Source: Halapricum hydrolyticum (GTDB lineage Archaea; Halobacteriota; Halobacteria; Halobacteriales; Haloarculaceae). Taken from it: a stretch of DNA of 64,000 nt. Positions 7,288-15,863 of this stretch are shown here, in pieces (the first letter of the stretch is position 1; every line of letters begins with the position of its first letter). The notes below the pieces were generated by a model that was given only the letters and a program-made list of their open reading frames with translations, had not been told where the DNA came from and did no database searches. Where the stretch lies: positions 124,001 to 188,000 of the forward strand of contig NZ_JAOPKC010000003.1 of the NCBI RefSeq assembly GCF_025517535.1. The letters run 5' to 3'. A program made the position numbers and the translations under genes.

Positions 7288-8658
7288 TTACGAGGGGAGC
7301 CGGATCGTCACGACGCTGCCGCGGGGTTCGTTGTCCGCGACCGAAATCGTCCCGTTCGACCGGACGACGAGTTGCCTGACCAGAAAGAGCCCGACGCCGG
7401 TTCCGTGAAACAGCGGCGTCTCGTCGGTATTGCCACACAGGAGTTCGCGCTCTATCTCGGGTATCCCCGGTCCGTCGTCGGCGACGGCGATCTCGACGCT
7501 CTCTGCCTTCTCACGGACGGTCACGGACACCGACAGGTCGTCGCCGTGACGGAGCGCGTTGTCAAGCAACTCGACGAGTGCCCGTTCGAACCCGTCGACG
7601 ACGGTCGCCGTCGCGGTCTCGGTCCCGTCGACGGACACGGTCGCGTCGGGGTGCGTTTCGAGTACGTCCACACGCGCGATTTCGGCCAGACGCACGATAT
7701 CACGCGCCGTCGACTCCGTCGAGCCGCGCAGCAACTCGGTGAGCGCTCGTTCCTTCTCGGCCTGCCGGAGCAACGAATCCGTCCGTTCGAGGATCGTGCC
7801 GACGGCGTCCTTGGCGTCGGCGCGCTCCCAGCGCAGTAACTCGGCCTGGCCCTGGACCACGGTCAATGCGTTGCGGATGTTGTGTCGCAGGATCCGACCC
7901 AGCACCGCGAGCTGGCGGTCGCGCTGCTTCCGATCGGTGACGTCCCGCGTGAATCCGGTTATCACGCGCGCCCCATCGTGGTGTTCATCGAGCAACCGGG
8001 CGTTCATCGAGAGCCAGCGGTGCTGGCCGTCGACTGCCACTGCTTCGTACTCGAAGTCCTCGACCGCTCCCTCCGCGAGCAGGCGTTCGAGAAACGCCTC
8101 GCGTCGCTGTGGATCGACGTAGAAGTCCGATCCGAGATCGTCGTACGCCGCCATCGCTTCTCGCGGGCTGTCGTAGCCGAGCGTCGTCGCCAGCTTGTGG
8201 TTGACCGAGAGCACGCGGCCGTCGGTCGTCGTCCTGAACACGCCGACCGGCGCGACTTCTAGCAAGCGCTCGTACGCCTTGAGGTCGAGCGTCGAACGCT
8301 GTGGTTCGAGCCGGCAATGGATCCGGGACACACCCCCGTCGGATCCGATTTCCGGACGCACGTCGAGGGCTATCGGTACCGCCGTACCGTCGCTCGCGCG
8401 AATCGCGATCGCACACGAACTGGCGTCCCCCTCTACGGCGTCGTCGAACGCGTCTTCGAACGCGTCGCGCTCGCCCTCGGGGAGCAACTCGACAAACGGG
8501 CGACCGACGACGTCCCCGCGGTCGCGATCGGTCAGTTTGACCCACTTGTCGTCGACGAACCGGATAGAGCCGTCCACATCGAGCGACTGCAGGGCGACGG
8601 AAACGCCGTGATCATCCTGCCGTCCGTCGACCCCCGAATCACGCGAACGACCAGTCAT
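7288..8658 (-). CDS. PAS-domain sensor histidine kinase (cytoplasmic)
   Basis: 456 residues without membrane helices. Two PAS-like domains (about residues 20-115 and 125-245) are followed by a HisKA-type dimerisation helix. That helix has the haloarchaeal H-box LRHNIRNAL (phospho-accepting His near residue 257). A HATPase domain has the N-box ELLDNALRHG, the G1 box DDGPGIP and the G2 box GTGVGLFLV. It presumably senses an internal signal such as redox state or a small ligand and phosphorylates an unlinked response regulator; no regulator gene is adjacent. A CATAAATCC box (minus strand) about 40 nt upstream of the ATG is a candidate promoter. Its position between hydrogenase operons is suggestive only. 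Confidence 0.92.
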   Translation of the reverse strand: MTGRSRDSGVDGRQDDHGVSVALQSLDVDGSIRFVDDKWVKLTDRDRGDVVGRPFVELLPEGERDAFEDAFDDAVEGDASSCAIAIRASDGTAVPIALDVRPEIGSDGGVSRIHCRLEPQRSTLDLKAYERLLEVAPVGVFRTTTDGRVLSVNHKLATTLGYDSPREAMAAYDDLGSDFYVDPQRREAFLERLLAEGAVEDFEYEAVAVDGQHRWLSMNARLLDEHHDGARVITGFTRDVTDRKQRDRQLAVLGRILRHNIRNALTVVQGQAELLRWERADAKDAVGTILERTDSLLRQAEKERALTELLRGSTESTARDIVRLAEIARVDVLETHPDATVSVDGTETATATVVDGFERALVELLDNALRHGDDLSVSVTVREKAESVEIAVADDGPGIPEIERELLCGNTDETPLFHGTGVGLFLVRQLVVRSNGTISVADNEPRGSVVTIRLPS

Positions 8659-8768
8659 ACGCCACGTAGACTCGCACCATGTATGAAGGTGAGGGATTTA
8701 TGGAAAATATTTATCAGTACCGTGGACCGTGGCTCGATCACGGAGCGGCAGCGCGGAAGCCAGCGGCT

Positions 8769-9257
8769 TCAGCCCCCGGTAGCTGCTGCCGTCGCCACTT
8801 GCTGTTCGATCTCGTCGCCGATTTCCTCGATTAGCCTCGGAACCGCCTCGCTGACAGCTTCGGTCATCCCCTCGCCGTACTCGAAGGGGTCGGCCACCTC
8901 GATCGCGTAGATGGTTATCTCGGGCATCGACTCGCCCATCGCCTCCCCGAGCGTCGTCAGCGTCCCCAGGCCGACGTTGTGGGTCGCGAGTCCGCCGCTC
9001 TCTTTGTCGGGTTCGACGGCCTGGGGATCGAAGACGTACCAGTCGCCCGGGTCGCCGTCCTCGGTCACGATCGAGTCGATGATACAGACCCGATCGTGGC
9101 CGCTCAGCTCGTCGATGAGCATCAGCCGACCCGAGTTCATCGTTTCGAAGGTAACGCCCGGTCGATCGAGTCGCGACTGGAGGGCGTCGACGACTTCTAG
9201 CCCGACGACGTCGTCGCGCTTGATCTCGTTGCCGATACCCAACACGAGGGTGTCCAT
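8769..9257 (-). CDS. Hydrogenase maturation endopeptidase for the soluble group 3 enzyme (HoxW type, M52)
   Basis: 162 residues of peptidase family M52. LVLGIGNEIKRDDVVG at the N-terminus carries the nickel-binding acidic residue. VCIIDSIVTEDGDPGDWYV has the second acidic ligand, and THNVGLGTL supplies the conserved histidine. It is the last gene of the minus-strand operon and begins 2 nt after the large-subunit stop codon. It is therefore almost certainly dedicated to processing that subunit after its DPCLSCSTH motif. The operon ends here: 110 nt separate it from the histidine kinase gene on the same strand. Confidence 0.93.
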   Translation of the reverse strand: MDTLVLGIGNEIKRDDVVGLEVVDALQSRLDRPGVTFETMNSGRLMLIDELSGHDRVCIIDSIVTEDGDPGDWYVFDPQAVEPDKESGGLATHNVGLGTLTTLGEAMGESMPEITIYAIEVADPFEYGEGMTEAVSEAVPRLIEEIGDEIEQQVATAAATGG

Positions 9258-9259
9258 GG

Positions 9260-10678
9260 CTATCGGGAGACCTCGTCGAGCACCTCGCCGTCCTGTTCGA
9301 CTGTCACTTCCAGAGGCATGTCGCCGATCGCGTGGGTCGAACACGACAGACAGGGGTCGTAACACCGGATGACGCTCTCCATCTTGTTGAGCGTCCCCTC
9401 GGGGATCTCGGGACCGTCGACGAACTTCTCGGCAGCGGTCCGGACGCCCTTGTTCATCGCGCCGTTGTTGTGGGTGGTGGCGACGATGAAGTTGGCGTTC
9501 GTGACCTTGCCCGTGTCGTCGACGTCGTACTCGTGGATGAGCGTGCCCCGCGGGGCCTCGATGACGCCGACACCGTTGTTCTTCTCGGGCTTGGTCGGGA
9601 CGTTCGGAACCCCGTCGTAGACGTCGTCGTCGTCGAGCAACTCCCGGATGCGCTCGATACAGTAGAGGATCTCGATGAGCCGTGCCCAGTGGTAGTACGT
9701 CGAGCGCTCGTGGACGGGGCCGTCGGCGGCGTCCATGTAGCGTTCGAACTCCTCCTGGGCTTGCGGCGTCCGGAGCTGATCGACGGCGTTGAGCCGTCCC
9801 AGCGGGCCGACGCGGTACTGACCGTCCTCGAAGTCACGCCCCTTGTAGTAGGGGAACTTGAGGTAGCTCCAGTCCTCGGAGCGCTCGCCGATGATGTCGG
9901 CGTAGTCGCCGTCATCGATCTCCTCGAGGAGGTCGCCGTCCTCGTCGACCAGCCGGATGTCTCCGTCGTAATGTTCGAGGCCACCATCCTCGTCAACCAG
10001 ACCCATGTAGCCGGTCTCGTAGGTGGCGTAATCCAGCGTGTCGTCGTCCATCTCCGCGAAGATCTCCTGCAGCAGATCGATCGTCTCGCGGACGTACGTA
10101 TCCAGGTCCTCGGACTGTTCGAGCAACTGCTGGCCGTCCTCGCGGTCCAGCGTGTTGGTGACGCCGCCGCCGATCGCGAAGTCCGGATGGACCTTCTTGT
10201 CACCGAGCGTCGCGATGACGTCCTGGCCGAAGCTCCGCAGGTCGATCCCGCGCTCGGCGAGCTGGGGGTTCTCCTCCAGCACGCCTTCGATGTTGCGTTT
10301 CTCCGGATCGGCGTCGTAGCCCAATACCAGATCCGGACTGGACAGATAGAAGAAACTCAACGCGTGGCTCTGCAGGACCTGCCCCATGTGAAGCAGTTCC
10401 CGCAGCTTGTATGCGCCCTCGGGAATCTCGACGTCGGCGATCTCGTCGACGGCCTTCGCCGCGGCCAGCTGGTGGCTGACCGGACAGATCCCGCAGATCC
10501 GGGCCGTGATCTCGGGCATCTCCCAGACGGGACGGCCCTCGACGAACTCCTCGAACCCGCGGAACTCCGTGACGTGGAACTGCGTATCTTCGACATCGCC
10601 GTCGTCGTCCAATTCTATCGTGATCTTGCCGTGTCCTTCGACCCGCGTGACCGGATCGATAACTTCCTTCTTGCTCAT
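9260..10678 (-). CDS. hoxH: Group 3 [NiFe]-hydrogenase large subunit (HoxH/HydL type)
   Basis: 472 residues, full length for a soluble group 3 alpha subunit. The proximal nickel ligands are C62 and C65 in RICGICPVSH. The distal ligands are C443 and C446 in DPCLSCSTH. A 23-residue tail after the distal motif is the expected protease-removed peptide. The N-terminal DPVTRVEGHG and the central GPLGRLNAVD and APRGTLIHEY blocks are typical of HoxH/MvhA-like subunits. The section around residues 205-275 is very rich in Asp and Glu, in keeping with a high-salt cytoplasm. It sits 2 nt after the small-subunit gene and 2 nt before the protease gene, in one operon with a three-subunit diaphorase. Confidence 0.96.
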   Translation of the reverse strand: MSKKEVIDPVTRVEGHGKITIELDDDGDVEDTQFHVTEFRGFEEFVEGRPVWEMPEITARICGICPVSHQLAAAKAVDEIADVEIPEGAYKLRELLHMGQVLQSHALSFFYLSSPDLVLGYDADPEKRNIEGVLEENPQLAERGIDLRSFGQDVIATLGDKKVHPDFAIGGGVTNTLDREDGQQLLEQSEDLDTYVRETIDLLQEIFAEMDDDTLDYATYETGYMGLVDEDGGLEHYDGDIRLVDEDGDLLEEIDDGDYADIIGERSEDWSYLKFPYYKGRDFEDGQYRVGPLGRLNAVDQLRTPQAQEEFERYMDAADGPVHERSTYYHWARLIEILYCIERIRELLDDDDVYDGVPNVPTKPEKNNGVGVIEAPRGTLIHEYDVDDTGKVTNANFIVATTHNNGAMNKGVRTAAEKFVDGPEIPEGTLNKMESVIRCYDPCLSCSTHAIGDMPLEVTVEQDGEVLDEVSR

Positions 10679-10680
10679 TG

Positions 10681-11241
10681 TTAGTCGTACTGGAGTTTTT
10701 CTTCGACGATTTCAGGCTGCTCGCCGTCGAGCAGCGCTTCGATACCGTAGGCCATCACCTCTGCGTCCGGGGGACATCCCGGAATGTACACGTCGACGTC
10801 GATATAGTCGTCGAGCGGCCGGGCGTCCTCGAGCAGTGCCGGCACGGGGACGTCTCCGCGCGGGCTCTCGCTTTCCTCGTCGGCCTTGCCCTCGTAGACC
10901 TCGTCGATCATTTCGTCGGCGTCCTCGTCGTTTCGCAGGGACATGATCCCGCGCAGGGCCGCACAGTCGCCCCACGCGACGACGGTATCGCAGTTCTCTC
11001 GCAGTTCCTCGGCGACCTCGACGTTCTCCTCGTTCGTGACCACGCCCTCGGCGATGCCGATGTCGGCCTCGGGAACGCCTTTCTCGTCGACGATCATGTG
11101 GCTCGCTTTGATCTTGACGTCCTCGAGCAGGTCGACCAGGTCGTGGTCGATGTTCAGGAACTCCATGTGACAGCCCGAGCAACCGCCGAGACAGACCGTC
11201 GCGACGGTCGCCCGCTCGTCAGTCGTTTCTGCCTGGCTCAT
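10681..11241 (-). CDS. hoxY: Group 3 [NiFe]-hydrogenase small subunit (HoxY/HydS type)
   Basis: 186 residues with one [4Fe-4S] site, as in HoxY. Ligand segments are TVCLGGCSGCHMEFLN (C17, C21, C24), VAWGDCAALRG near residue 95 and PGCPP near residue 157. It lacks the twin-arginine signal and extra ferredoxin-like clusters of membrane uptake hydrogenases, so it is cytoplasmic. An acidic insert (DEDADEMIDEVYEGKADEE) separates the second and third ligand regions. Overlaps the upstream NuoG-like gene by 4 nt and precedes the large-subunit gene by 2 nt. It passes electrons between the nickel site and the iron-sulfur chain of the NuoG-like partner. Confidence 0.95.
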   Translation of the reverse strand: MSQAETTDERATVATVCLGGCSGCHMEFLNIDHDLVDLLEDVKIKASHMIVDEKGVPEADIGIAEGVVTNEENVEVAEELRENCDTVVAWGDCAALRGIMSLRNDEDADEMIDEVYEGKADEESESPRGDVPVPALLEDARPLDDYIDVDVYIPGCPPDAEVMAYGIEALLDGEQPEIVEEKLQYD

Positions 11242-13106
11242 GGTTTCACCTCCTGTGGCTCGACAGCTTCGGAAAGCGCCGACAGCACCTCGCGGTCGGA
11301 GTCGACGGCGACGCGCGGTTCGAGCACACGCGCAATCTCGCGGTCGGCACCGCTGGCGTCGGTGACCGTGCCCGAGCGCTCGAACCAGTCGAGTGCCGGC
11401 AGGACGACGTCGGCGGCCTTCGTGAGGATCGACTCGCGAGTGGCCTGGACGATCACGGTGTCGGCCCCGCGAGCGACATCGAGCATCCGGTCGACGTTCT
11501 CCTCGCGGTCGTCGCCGGCGAAGAGGTACGCCACGTCCGCACTGCCGTGCAGGTCGTCGGTCCCCACGTCGGTGCCGGTGTTTGCCTGCCTGGGCAGGCT
11601 CAGGACCTTGCTGCCGGTCATCCCCGCCAGCGCGTAGGCGTTGACGATCGTGTCCTCGCTGACGTCGGGGCCGAGCACGACCACGCCGATTCCCGACGTC
11701 AGTGCCGGGACGGCGTCCATCAGCGTCTCGGCGTCGACGTCGGACAGCGCCGAGGCACCCTCCTCGACGACTTCGACGGCGTCTTCGGAGACCCGGTCCA
11801 GTCCGGTGCCTGCTTCGATGGAGACGTCAGACTTGCGGCCGAATCGGTCCTCGTCTTCGTCGACGCTCAGCAGCGTCGCGCCGCCCTTGCTGGCCCGGCG
11901 GACGTAGGACGCAGCAACGGGGTGCGTGTCGACGATGTCCGTATCGAAGACGACGACGCTGTCGGCGTCTAGCAGCGCTCGCGGCCCGCTCGCGCGCAGG
12001 CCGCTCGGGCTCTTCTCGAAGTGTTTCGCGACCTGTCGGGCGATCCGCTTTTCTTCCCTTGCCCGCCCGGCACCGGGAACCTCGACGGCTGCGTCGTAGT
12101 CGTCCATTGCCTCGGCGAACGCATCGAGCGTCTCGCTGGGCAGTCGATCGGACGCGACCGCGTCGACCGTCTCGGCGTCTTCGAGCAGGTCGGCGACCCG
12201 GTCAGTGGCCACGTCGACACCGACCGCGCCTTCGCCGCGGATCGACGGTTCGTGGATCCGGTCGCGATCGTCGCCGAGCAGGCCGAACCGTCCCATCTCA
12301 CAGAGCTGGCCGCCGTCCGGACCGTCCTCGACGCCTTCGATCTTGACGATCCGGCCGGAGTTGGTGTACACCTCCAGTTCACAGCCCATGCTGCACTCGC
12401 TGCAGGTCGTCTGGACGACGTCACAGTCCTCCTCGCGGCCGCGATATGCGCTGAGGGGGCTGTACAGCGCGCCGGTCGGACAGGACTGCACACAGGCCCC
12501 ACAGGAGACACACGAGGACTCTCCGAGGGGAACGTCGTCGTCGGCGACGATGGTGGCGTCCTTGCCGCGGTTACCGAACGAGAGGGTGTCGTTGCCGACG
12601 ACCTCGTCGCAGGTCCGGATACACCGACCGCAGCTGATACAGCGGTCCAGATCCATCGTGATGAACTCGTTGGAGGTGTCCGGATCGATCTCGGGATACT
12701 CAAGCGGGAAGCGACTGCTGTCCAGCCCTGCACGGTTGAACATGTCCTCGAGTTCGCAGTCGCCTTCCATTTCGCAGTACATACAGTAGTGATTCTCCTC
12801 GGAGAACATTAGCTCCAGAATCGTCTGCCGGTGATCCCAGAGGTCGTCGGTGTCGACTTCGACCTCCATGCCGTCCTGGACGGCGGTCGTACACGCCGTC
12901 TCCAGGCGACTGCCGTCGATTTCGACCAGACACATCCGACAGGCACCGACGTTGGTCAGGTCGGCGTAGGCACACAGTGTCGGAATGTCGATGTCGGTCC
13001 GTTCGGTGGCTTCGAGAATCGTCTCGCCCTGCTTTGCCTGTACTTCCTGACCGTTGATTTCGAGCGTGACGCCGAGTTCGGCGTCAGCGTCGGTTGCCTT
13101 GCTCAT
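11238..13106 (-). CDS. hoxU: NuoG/HoxU-like iron-sulfur subunit with shortened molybdopterin-type domain
   Basis: 622 residues. N-terminal [2Fe-2S] domain: C45, C56, C59, C72. His/Cys [4Fe-4S] motif: H106, C108, C111, C117. Two ferredoxin-type [4Fe-4S] clusters: C156/159/162/166 and C199/202/205/209. A further Fe4S4 motif of the molybdopterin oxidoreductase type: C235, C238, C242, C269. The remaining 350 residues look like a shortened, acidic NuoG/FdhF-type domain with no obvious Mo-pterin ligand. HoxU proper ends after about 240 residues, so this is a NuoG-like version with one additional cluster. It wires NuoF/NuoE-like subunits to the hydrogenase small subunit. Overlaps both neighbours by 4 nt. 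Confidence 0.9.
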   Translation of the reverse strand: MSKATDADAELGVTLEINGQEVQAKQGETILEATERTDIDIPTLCAYADLTNVGACRMCLVEIDGSRLETACTTAVQDGMEVEVDTDDLWDHRQTILELMFSEENHYCMYCEMEGDCELEDMFNRAGLDSSRFPLEYPEIDPDTSNEFITMDLDRCISCGRCIRTCDEVVGNDTLSFGNRGKDATIVADDDVPLGESSCVSCGACVQSCPTGALYSPLSAYRGREEDCDVVQTTCSECSMGCELEVYTNSGRIVKIEGVEDGPDGGQLCEMGRFGLLGDDRDRIHEPSIRGEGAVGVDVATDRVADLLEDAETVDAVASDRLPSETLDAFAEAMDDYDAAVEVPGAGRAREEKRIARQVAKHFEKSPSGLRASGPRALLDADSVVVFDTDIVDTHPVAASYVRRASKGGATLLSVDEDEDRFGRKSDVSIEAGTGLDRVSEDAVEVVEEGASALSDVDAETLMDAVPALTSGIGVVVLGPDVSEDTIVNAYALAGMTGSKVLSLPRQANTGTDVGTDDLHGSADVAYLFAGDDREENVDRMLDVARGADTVIVQATRESILTKAADVVLPALDWFERSGTVTDASGADREIARVLEPRVAVDSDREVLSALSEAVEPQEVKP

Positions 13107-15022
13107 GCTTCACCTCCGCGAACCTCGATGATATCAAGCGGACAGGCCTCGACACACTGCCCACAGCCGATACACGCCTCGGGATCGATCTCGTGGACCT
13201 CGCCCTGCTCGCCGCTGATCGCGTCGACCGGGCACGCCTTGGCACACTGATGGCAGCCGACACACTCGTCGTGGAGGATTTTGTACGTGTTCGCGTGTGC
13301 GCCACCGCCGAGTTCGCAGTCGCCGGCGGGACACTCTTCGTCTTCGATGTGTGCCCAGTACTCCTGTTCGAAGTAATCGAGCGTGCTCATCACGGGGTTG
13401 GGCGCGGTCTGCCCGAGCCCACACAGTGAGGCTTCGCCCATCGTGTCACCGAGCGACCGCAGCTCTTCGATGTCTTCGGCCTCGCCCTCGCCGTTGGTGA
13501 TCCGTTCGAGGATCTGCAGCGTCTTTTTCGTGCCGTAGCGACAGGGCGGACACTTCCCACAGGACTCGTCGACACAGAAGTCCAGGAAAAAGCGCGACTG
13601 ATCGACCATGCAGGTCGACTCGTCGATGACGATCATTCCGCCCGACCCCATCATCGAGCCCAGTTCCGAGAGGGTGTCGTAGTCGATGGGCGTGTCGCCG
13701 TACTCTTCGGGGATGACCCCACCGGAGGGACCGCCCGTCTGGACGGCTTTGAAGTCGCCGCCGGTCGTCCCTCCGCCGATGTCGAAGACGACGGTTTCGA
13801 GCTCTGTTCCGAGCGGCACCTCGACGAGCCCGGTGTTGCGAACGTCGCCGGTGACCGAGAAGACCTTGGTGCCACCGGACTGGTCGGTGCCGATGTCGGC
13901 GAACCAGTCGGCGCCCTCCAGGACGATCTGGGGAACGTTCGCCCACGTCTCGACGTTGTTGATGTTGGTGGGCTTGCCCCACAGGCCGGACTGGGGCGGG
14001 AACGGCGGGCGCGGACGCGGCATGCCGCGCTCGGACTCGATGGAAGCCATCAGCGCCGTCTCCTCACCACAGACGAACGCGCCGGCACCCTTCTTGATCT
14101 CCAGGTCGAACCCGTAGCCCGAGCCGAGGATGTCGTCCCCGAGCAGGCCGACCGATCGAAGCGTCTCGATGGCGTTCTGCAGGTGGTCGATCGCCAGCGG
14201 GTACTCCGCCCGGACGTACATGTAGCCGTGGGTCGCGCCGGTCGCGTACCCCGCGATGATCATTCCCTCGATGACGCTGTACGGATCGGACTCCAGCAGC
14301 GTCCGGTCCATGTATGCGCCGGGGTCGCCCTCGTCGGCGTTGCAGATCAGATACTTCTCGTCGGCCTCGTTGCCGGCGAGGAACTCCCACTTCTGACCGG
14401 TCGGGAACCCACCGCCACCACGACCGCGGAGGTTCGAGTCTTTGACTTCGTCGATGACTTCCTCGGGCGTGTACGAAGAGAGAACTTCCTCGAGCGCGAA
14501 AAAGCCGTCACGGGCAACGTACTCCCCGAGGTCTTCGGGATCGATCAGCCCGCTGTTGCCCAGCACGACCCGTTCCTGCGGCGCGTAGAACGGCACCTCG
14601 TCGAACAGCGGCACGTCGTAATCGTGGCTGCGCGCCTCGTGGTGGAGTCGCCCGGCCAGGACGCCACCCTCGGGCAGATCGCCCCGGGTGATCGCGTCGG
14701 CCAGCCGCTCGGCGGTGTCTTCGGTCACCTCTTCGTAGATGATCGACTGGCCGTTCGGTTCGACGACCTCGACAAGCGGCTCGCGGTCACAGAACCCGAG
14801 ACAGCCGGTCTGGCCGACGATCGCGTTCTCGGCGCCGTCCAGCTCGTCGCTGAGAACGTCGTAGACGTCGTCGGCTCCGGCCGCGCGCCCACAGGAAGAC
14901 ATCCCGACCAGTACTTTCGTCTTGCCGGGATACAGCGAGTCGAGGCCGTCCCGTTTGAGCGCCTCCAGGTCTTCGATCGAGGTGATCTCTTCGAGACTGT
15001 CTGACTGGAGTAGGGTGCTCAT
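13103..15022 (-). CDS. hoxF: NuoF/HydB-type flavoprotein subunit with C-terminal 2[4Fe-4S] domain
   Basis: 639 residues. Domain order: thioredoxin-like N-terminus (C44, then C74 and C78 in TGCLGFC; only three cysteines seen). Next comes the NAD(H) loop GRGGGGFPTGQKWEF near residue 205 and the FMN segment NADEGDPGAYMDRTLLE. The NuoF [4Fe-4S] site is CGKCPPC plus the later LCGLGQTAPNP. Finally there is a two-cluster ferredoxin domain, CVGCHQCAKACP and CIGCGQCVEACP. The last domain is absent from classical HoxF and NuoF but characteristic of HydB subunits of bifurcating hydrogenases and NfnB-like systems. It oxidises or reduces NAD(H) at FMN. Overlaps hoxE and the NuoG-like gene by 4 nt each. 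Confidence 0.94.
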   Translation of the reverse strand: MSTLLQSDSLEEITSIEDLEALKRDGLDSLYPGKTKVLVGMSSCGRAAGADDVYDVLSDELDGAENAIVGQTGCLGFCDREPLVEVVEPNGQSIIYEEVTEDTAERLADAITRGDLPEGGVLAGRLHHEARSHDYDVPLFDEVPFYAPQERVVLGNSGLIDPEDLGEYVARDGFFALEEVLSSYTPEEVIDEVKDSNLRGRGGGGFPTGQKWEFLAGNEADEKYLICNADEGDPGAYMDRTLLESDPYSVIEGMIIAGYATGATHGYMYVRAEYPLAIDHLQNAIETLRSVGLLGDDILGSGYGFDLEIKKGAGAFVCGEETALMASIESERGMPRPRPPFPPQSGLWGKPTNINNVETWANVPQIVLEGADWFADIGTDQSGGTKVFSVTGDVRNTGLVEVPLGTELETVVFDIGGGTTGGDFKAVQTGGPSGGVIPEEYGDTPIDYDTLSELGSMMGSGGMIVIDESTCMVDQSRFFLDFCVDESCGKCPPCRYGTKKTLQILERITNGEGEAEDIEELRSLGDTMGEASLCGLGQTAPNPVMSTLDYFEQEYWAHIEDEECPAGDCELGGGAHANTYKILHDECVGCHQCAKACPVDAISGEQGEVHEIDPEACIGCGQCVEACPLDIIEVRGGEA

Positions 15023-15594
15023 GCGTCATCACCCCGGTATTCCTCGATGACGTCGGGGACTTTCTCCTCGGTGACGTTGCCGTGGACGTTGTCGCCGACC
15101 ATCACTGCCGGTGCGAGGCTGCAGGCCCCGATACACCGGACGTGACTGACAGTAAACTGCCCGTCGTCAGTGACTTCTTCGAGTTCGACGTCGAGTTCGT
15201 CACAGAACTCTTCGGAGATCTCGTCTGCGCCCTTGACGTGACAGGCCGTTCCCGTACAGACCTTGATCGTGTGTTCACCACGCGGTTCCAGATAGAACTG
15301 CGAGTAGAACGACGCAGTCCCGTAGACGTGTGCCATAGAAGTGCCAGCTTTGTCTGCGATGAGCTGCATCGAGAATCGCGGTAGGTATCCGTACTCGCCT
15401 TGCACCTCCTGGAGAGCCGGGATCACTCCCTCCTTATCGTCCGGAAACGGTTCGATAAGCGATCGTACAGTGTCTACTTCTTCGTCGCAGACGTCTTCGA
15501 CGTCCGCGTCGGCCGGGATGATCTCCGCGTCGTCGCCGCCCACGTCGGCGTCCGACTCGTGGATCGATTGCCGAATCGAATCTAACGATGCCAT
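15019..15594 (-). CDS. hoxE: NuoE/HoxE-type [2Fe-2S] thioredoxin-like subunit
   Basis: 191 residues. An acidic N-terminal stretch is followed by the NuoE helical bundle (ALQEVQGEYGYLPRFSMQLIA). The thioredoxin-fold [2Fe-2S] domain has all four ligands: C113 and C118 (CTGTAC), C154 and C158 (CIGAC). It is the first gene of the hoxEFUYH-protease operon and is followed by a 4-nt overlap with the NuoF-type gene. In NuoE/HydC family enzymes this cluster docks on the NuoF flavin subunit. The start is ATG at 15594. A CTTTAGGAG box (minus strand, near 15615-15623) about 25 nt upstream suggests a nearly leaderless transcript. Confidence 0.94.
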   Translation of the reverse strand: MASLDSIRQSIHESDADVGGDDAEIIPADADVEDVCDEEVDTVRSLIEPFPDDKEGVIPALQEVQGEYGYLPRFSMQLIADKAGTSMAHVYGTASFYSQFYLEPRGEHTIKVCTGTACHVKGADEISEEFCDELDVELEEVTDDGQFTVSHVRCIGACSLAPAVMVGDNVHGNVTEEKVPDVIEEYRGDDA

Positions 15595-15863
15595 CCTACG
15601 TCTCCCTAAGTCTTACTCCTAAAGCAATCCTGGCCGGATTCTCACCGCCTGAAAACATATCTGTTAGAATATGAAGGACTGATACGAGCCTACATGAAAA
15701 AACAGGCAAAAAACTCCGGTAAAATCTGACGATACCGAACATGAACGTCGTTAATTTTGCCTTCGATAGGGTTTTCAAGAAGTGAGAACAGCCGCCGCTG
15801 TTAGGCTTTTTGGCTGTGACTGTCCGTGCAGTGGCCGACAGCAGCGTCGGCCGGGTGGATGGC
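15595..15863. promoter_or_regulatory. Shared, AT-rich divergent promoter region of two hydrogenase operons
   Basis: These 269 bases separate the start of the hox-like operon (minus) from the sulfhydrogenase operon (plus). They are distinctly richer in A and T than the flanking genes, with A-runs near 15695-15715 and T-rich boxes near 15752 and 15804. Candidate TATA elements are CTTTAGGAG (minus strand, near 15620) and GCTTTTTGG (plus strand, near 15808). Partial inverted repeats (CGGTA near 15719 with TACCG near 15735; AAAAT...TCGTTAATTTT) could be regulator sites. No open reading frame is credible. Function as a promoter is inferred from orientation and composition. Confidence 0.6.

Noticed and set aside
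9332..10684. 450-codon plus-strand frame opposite the HoxH-type large subunit
   Set aside because: Mirror of the Asp/Glu-rich sense strand (Val/Leu/Arg-rich translation) with no family resemblance.
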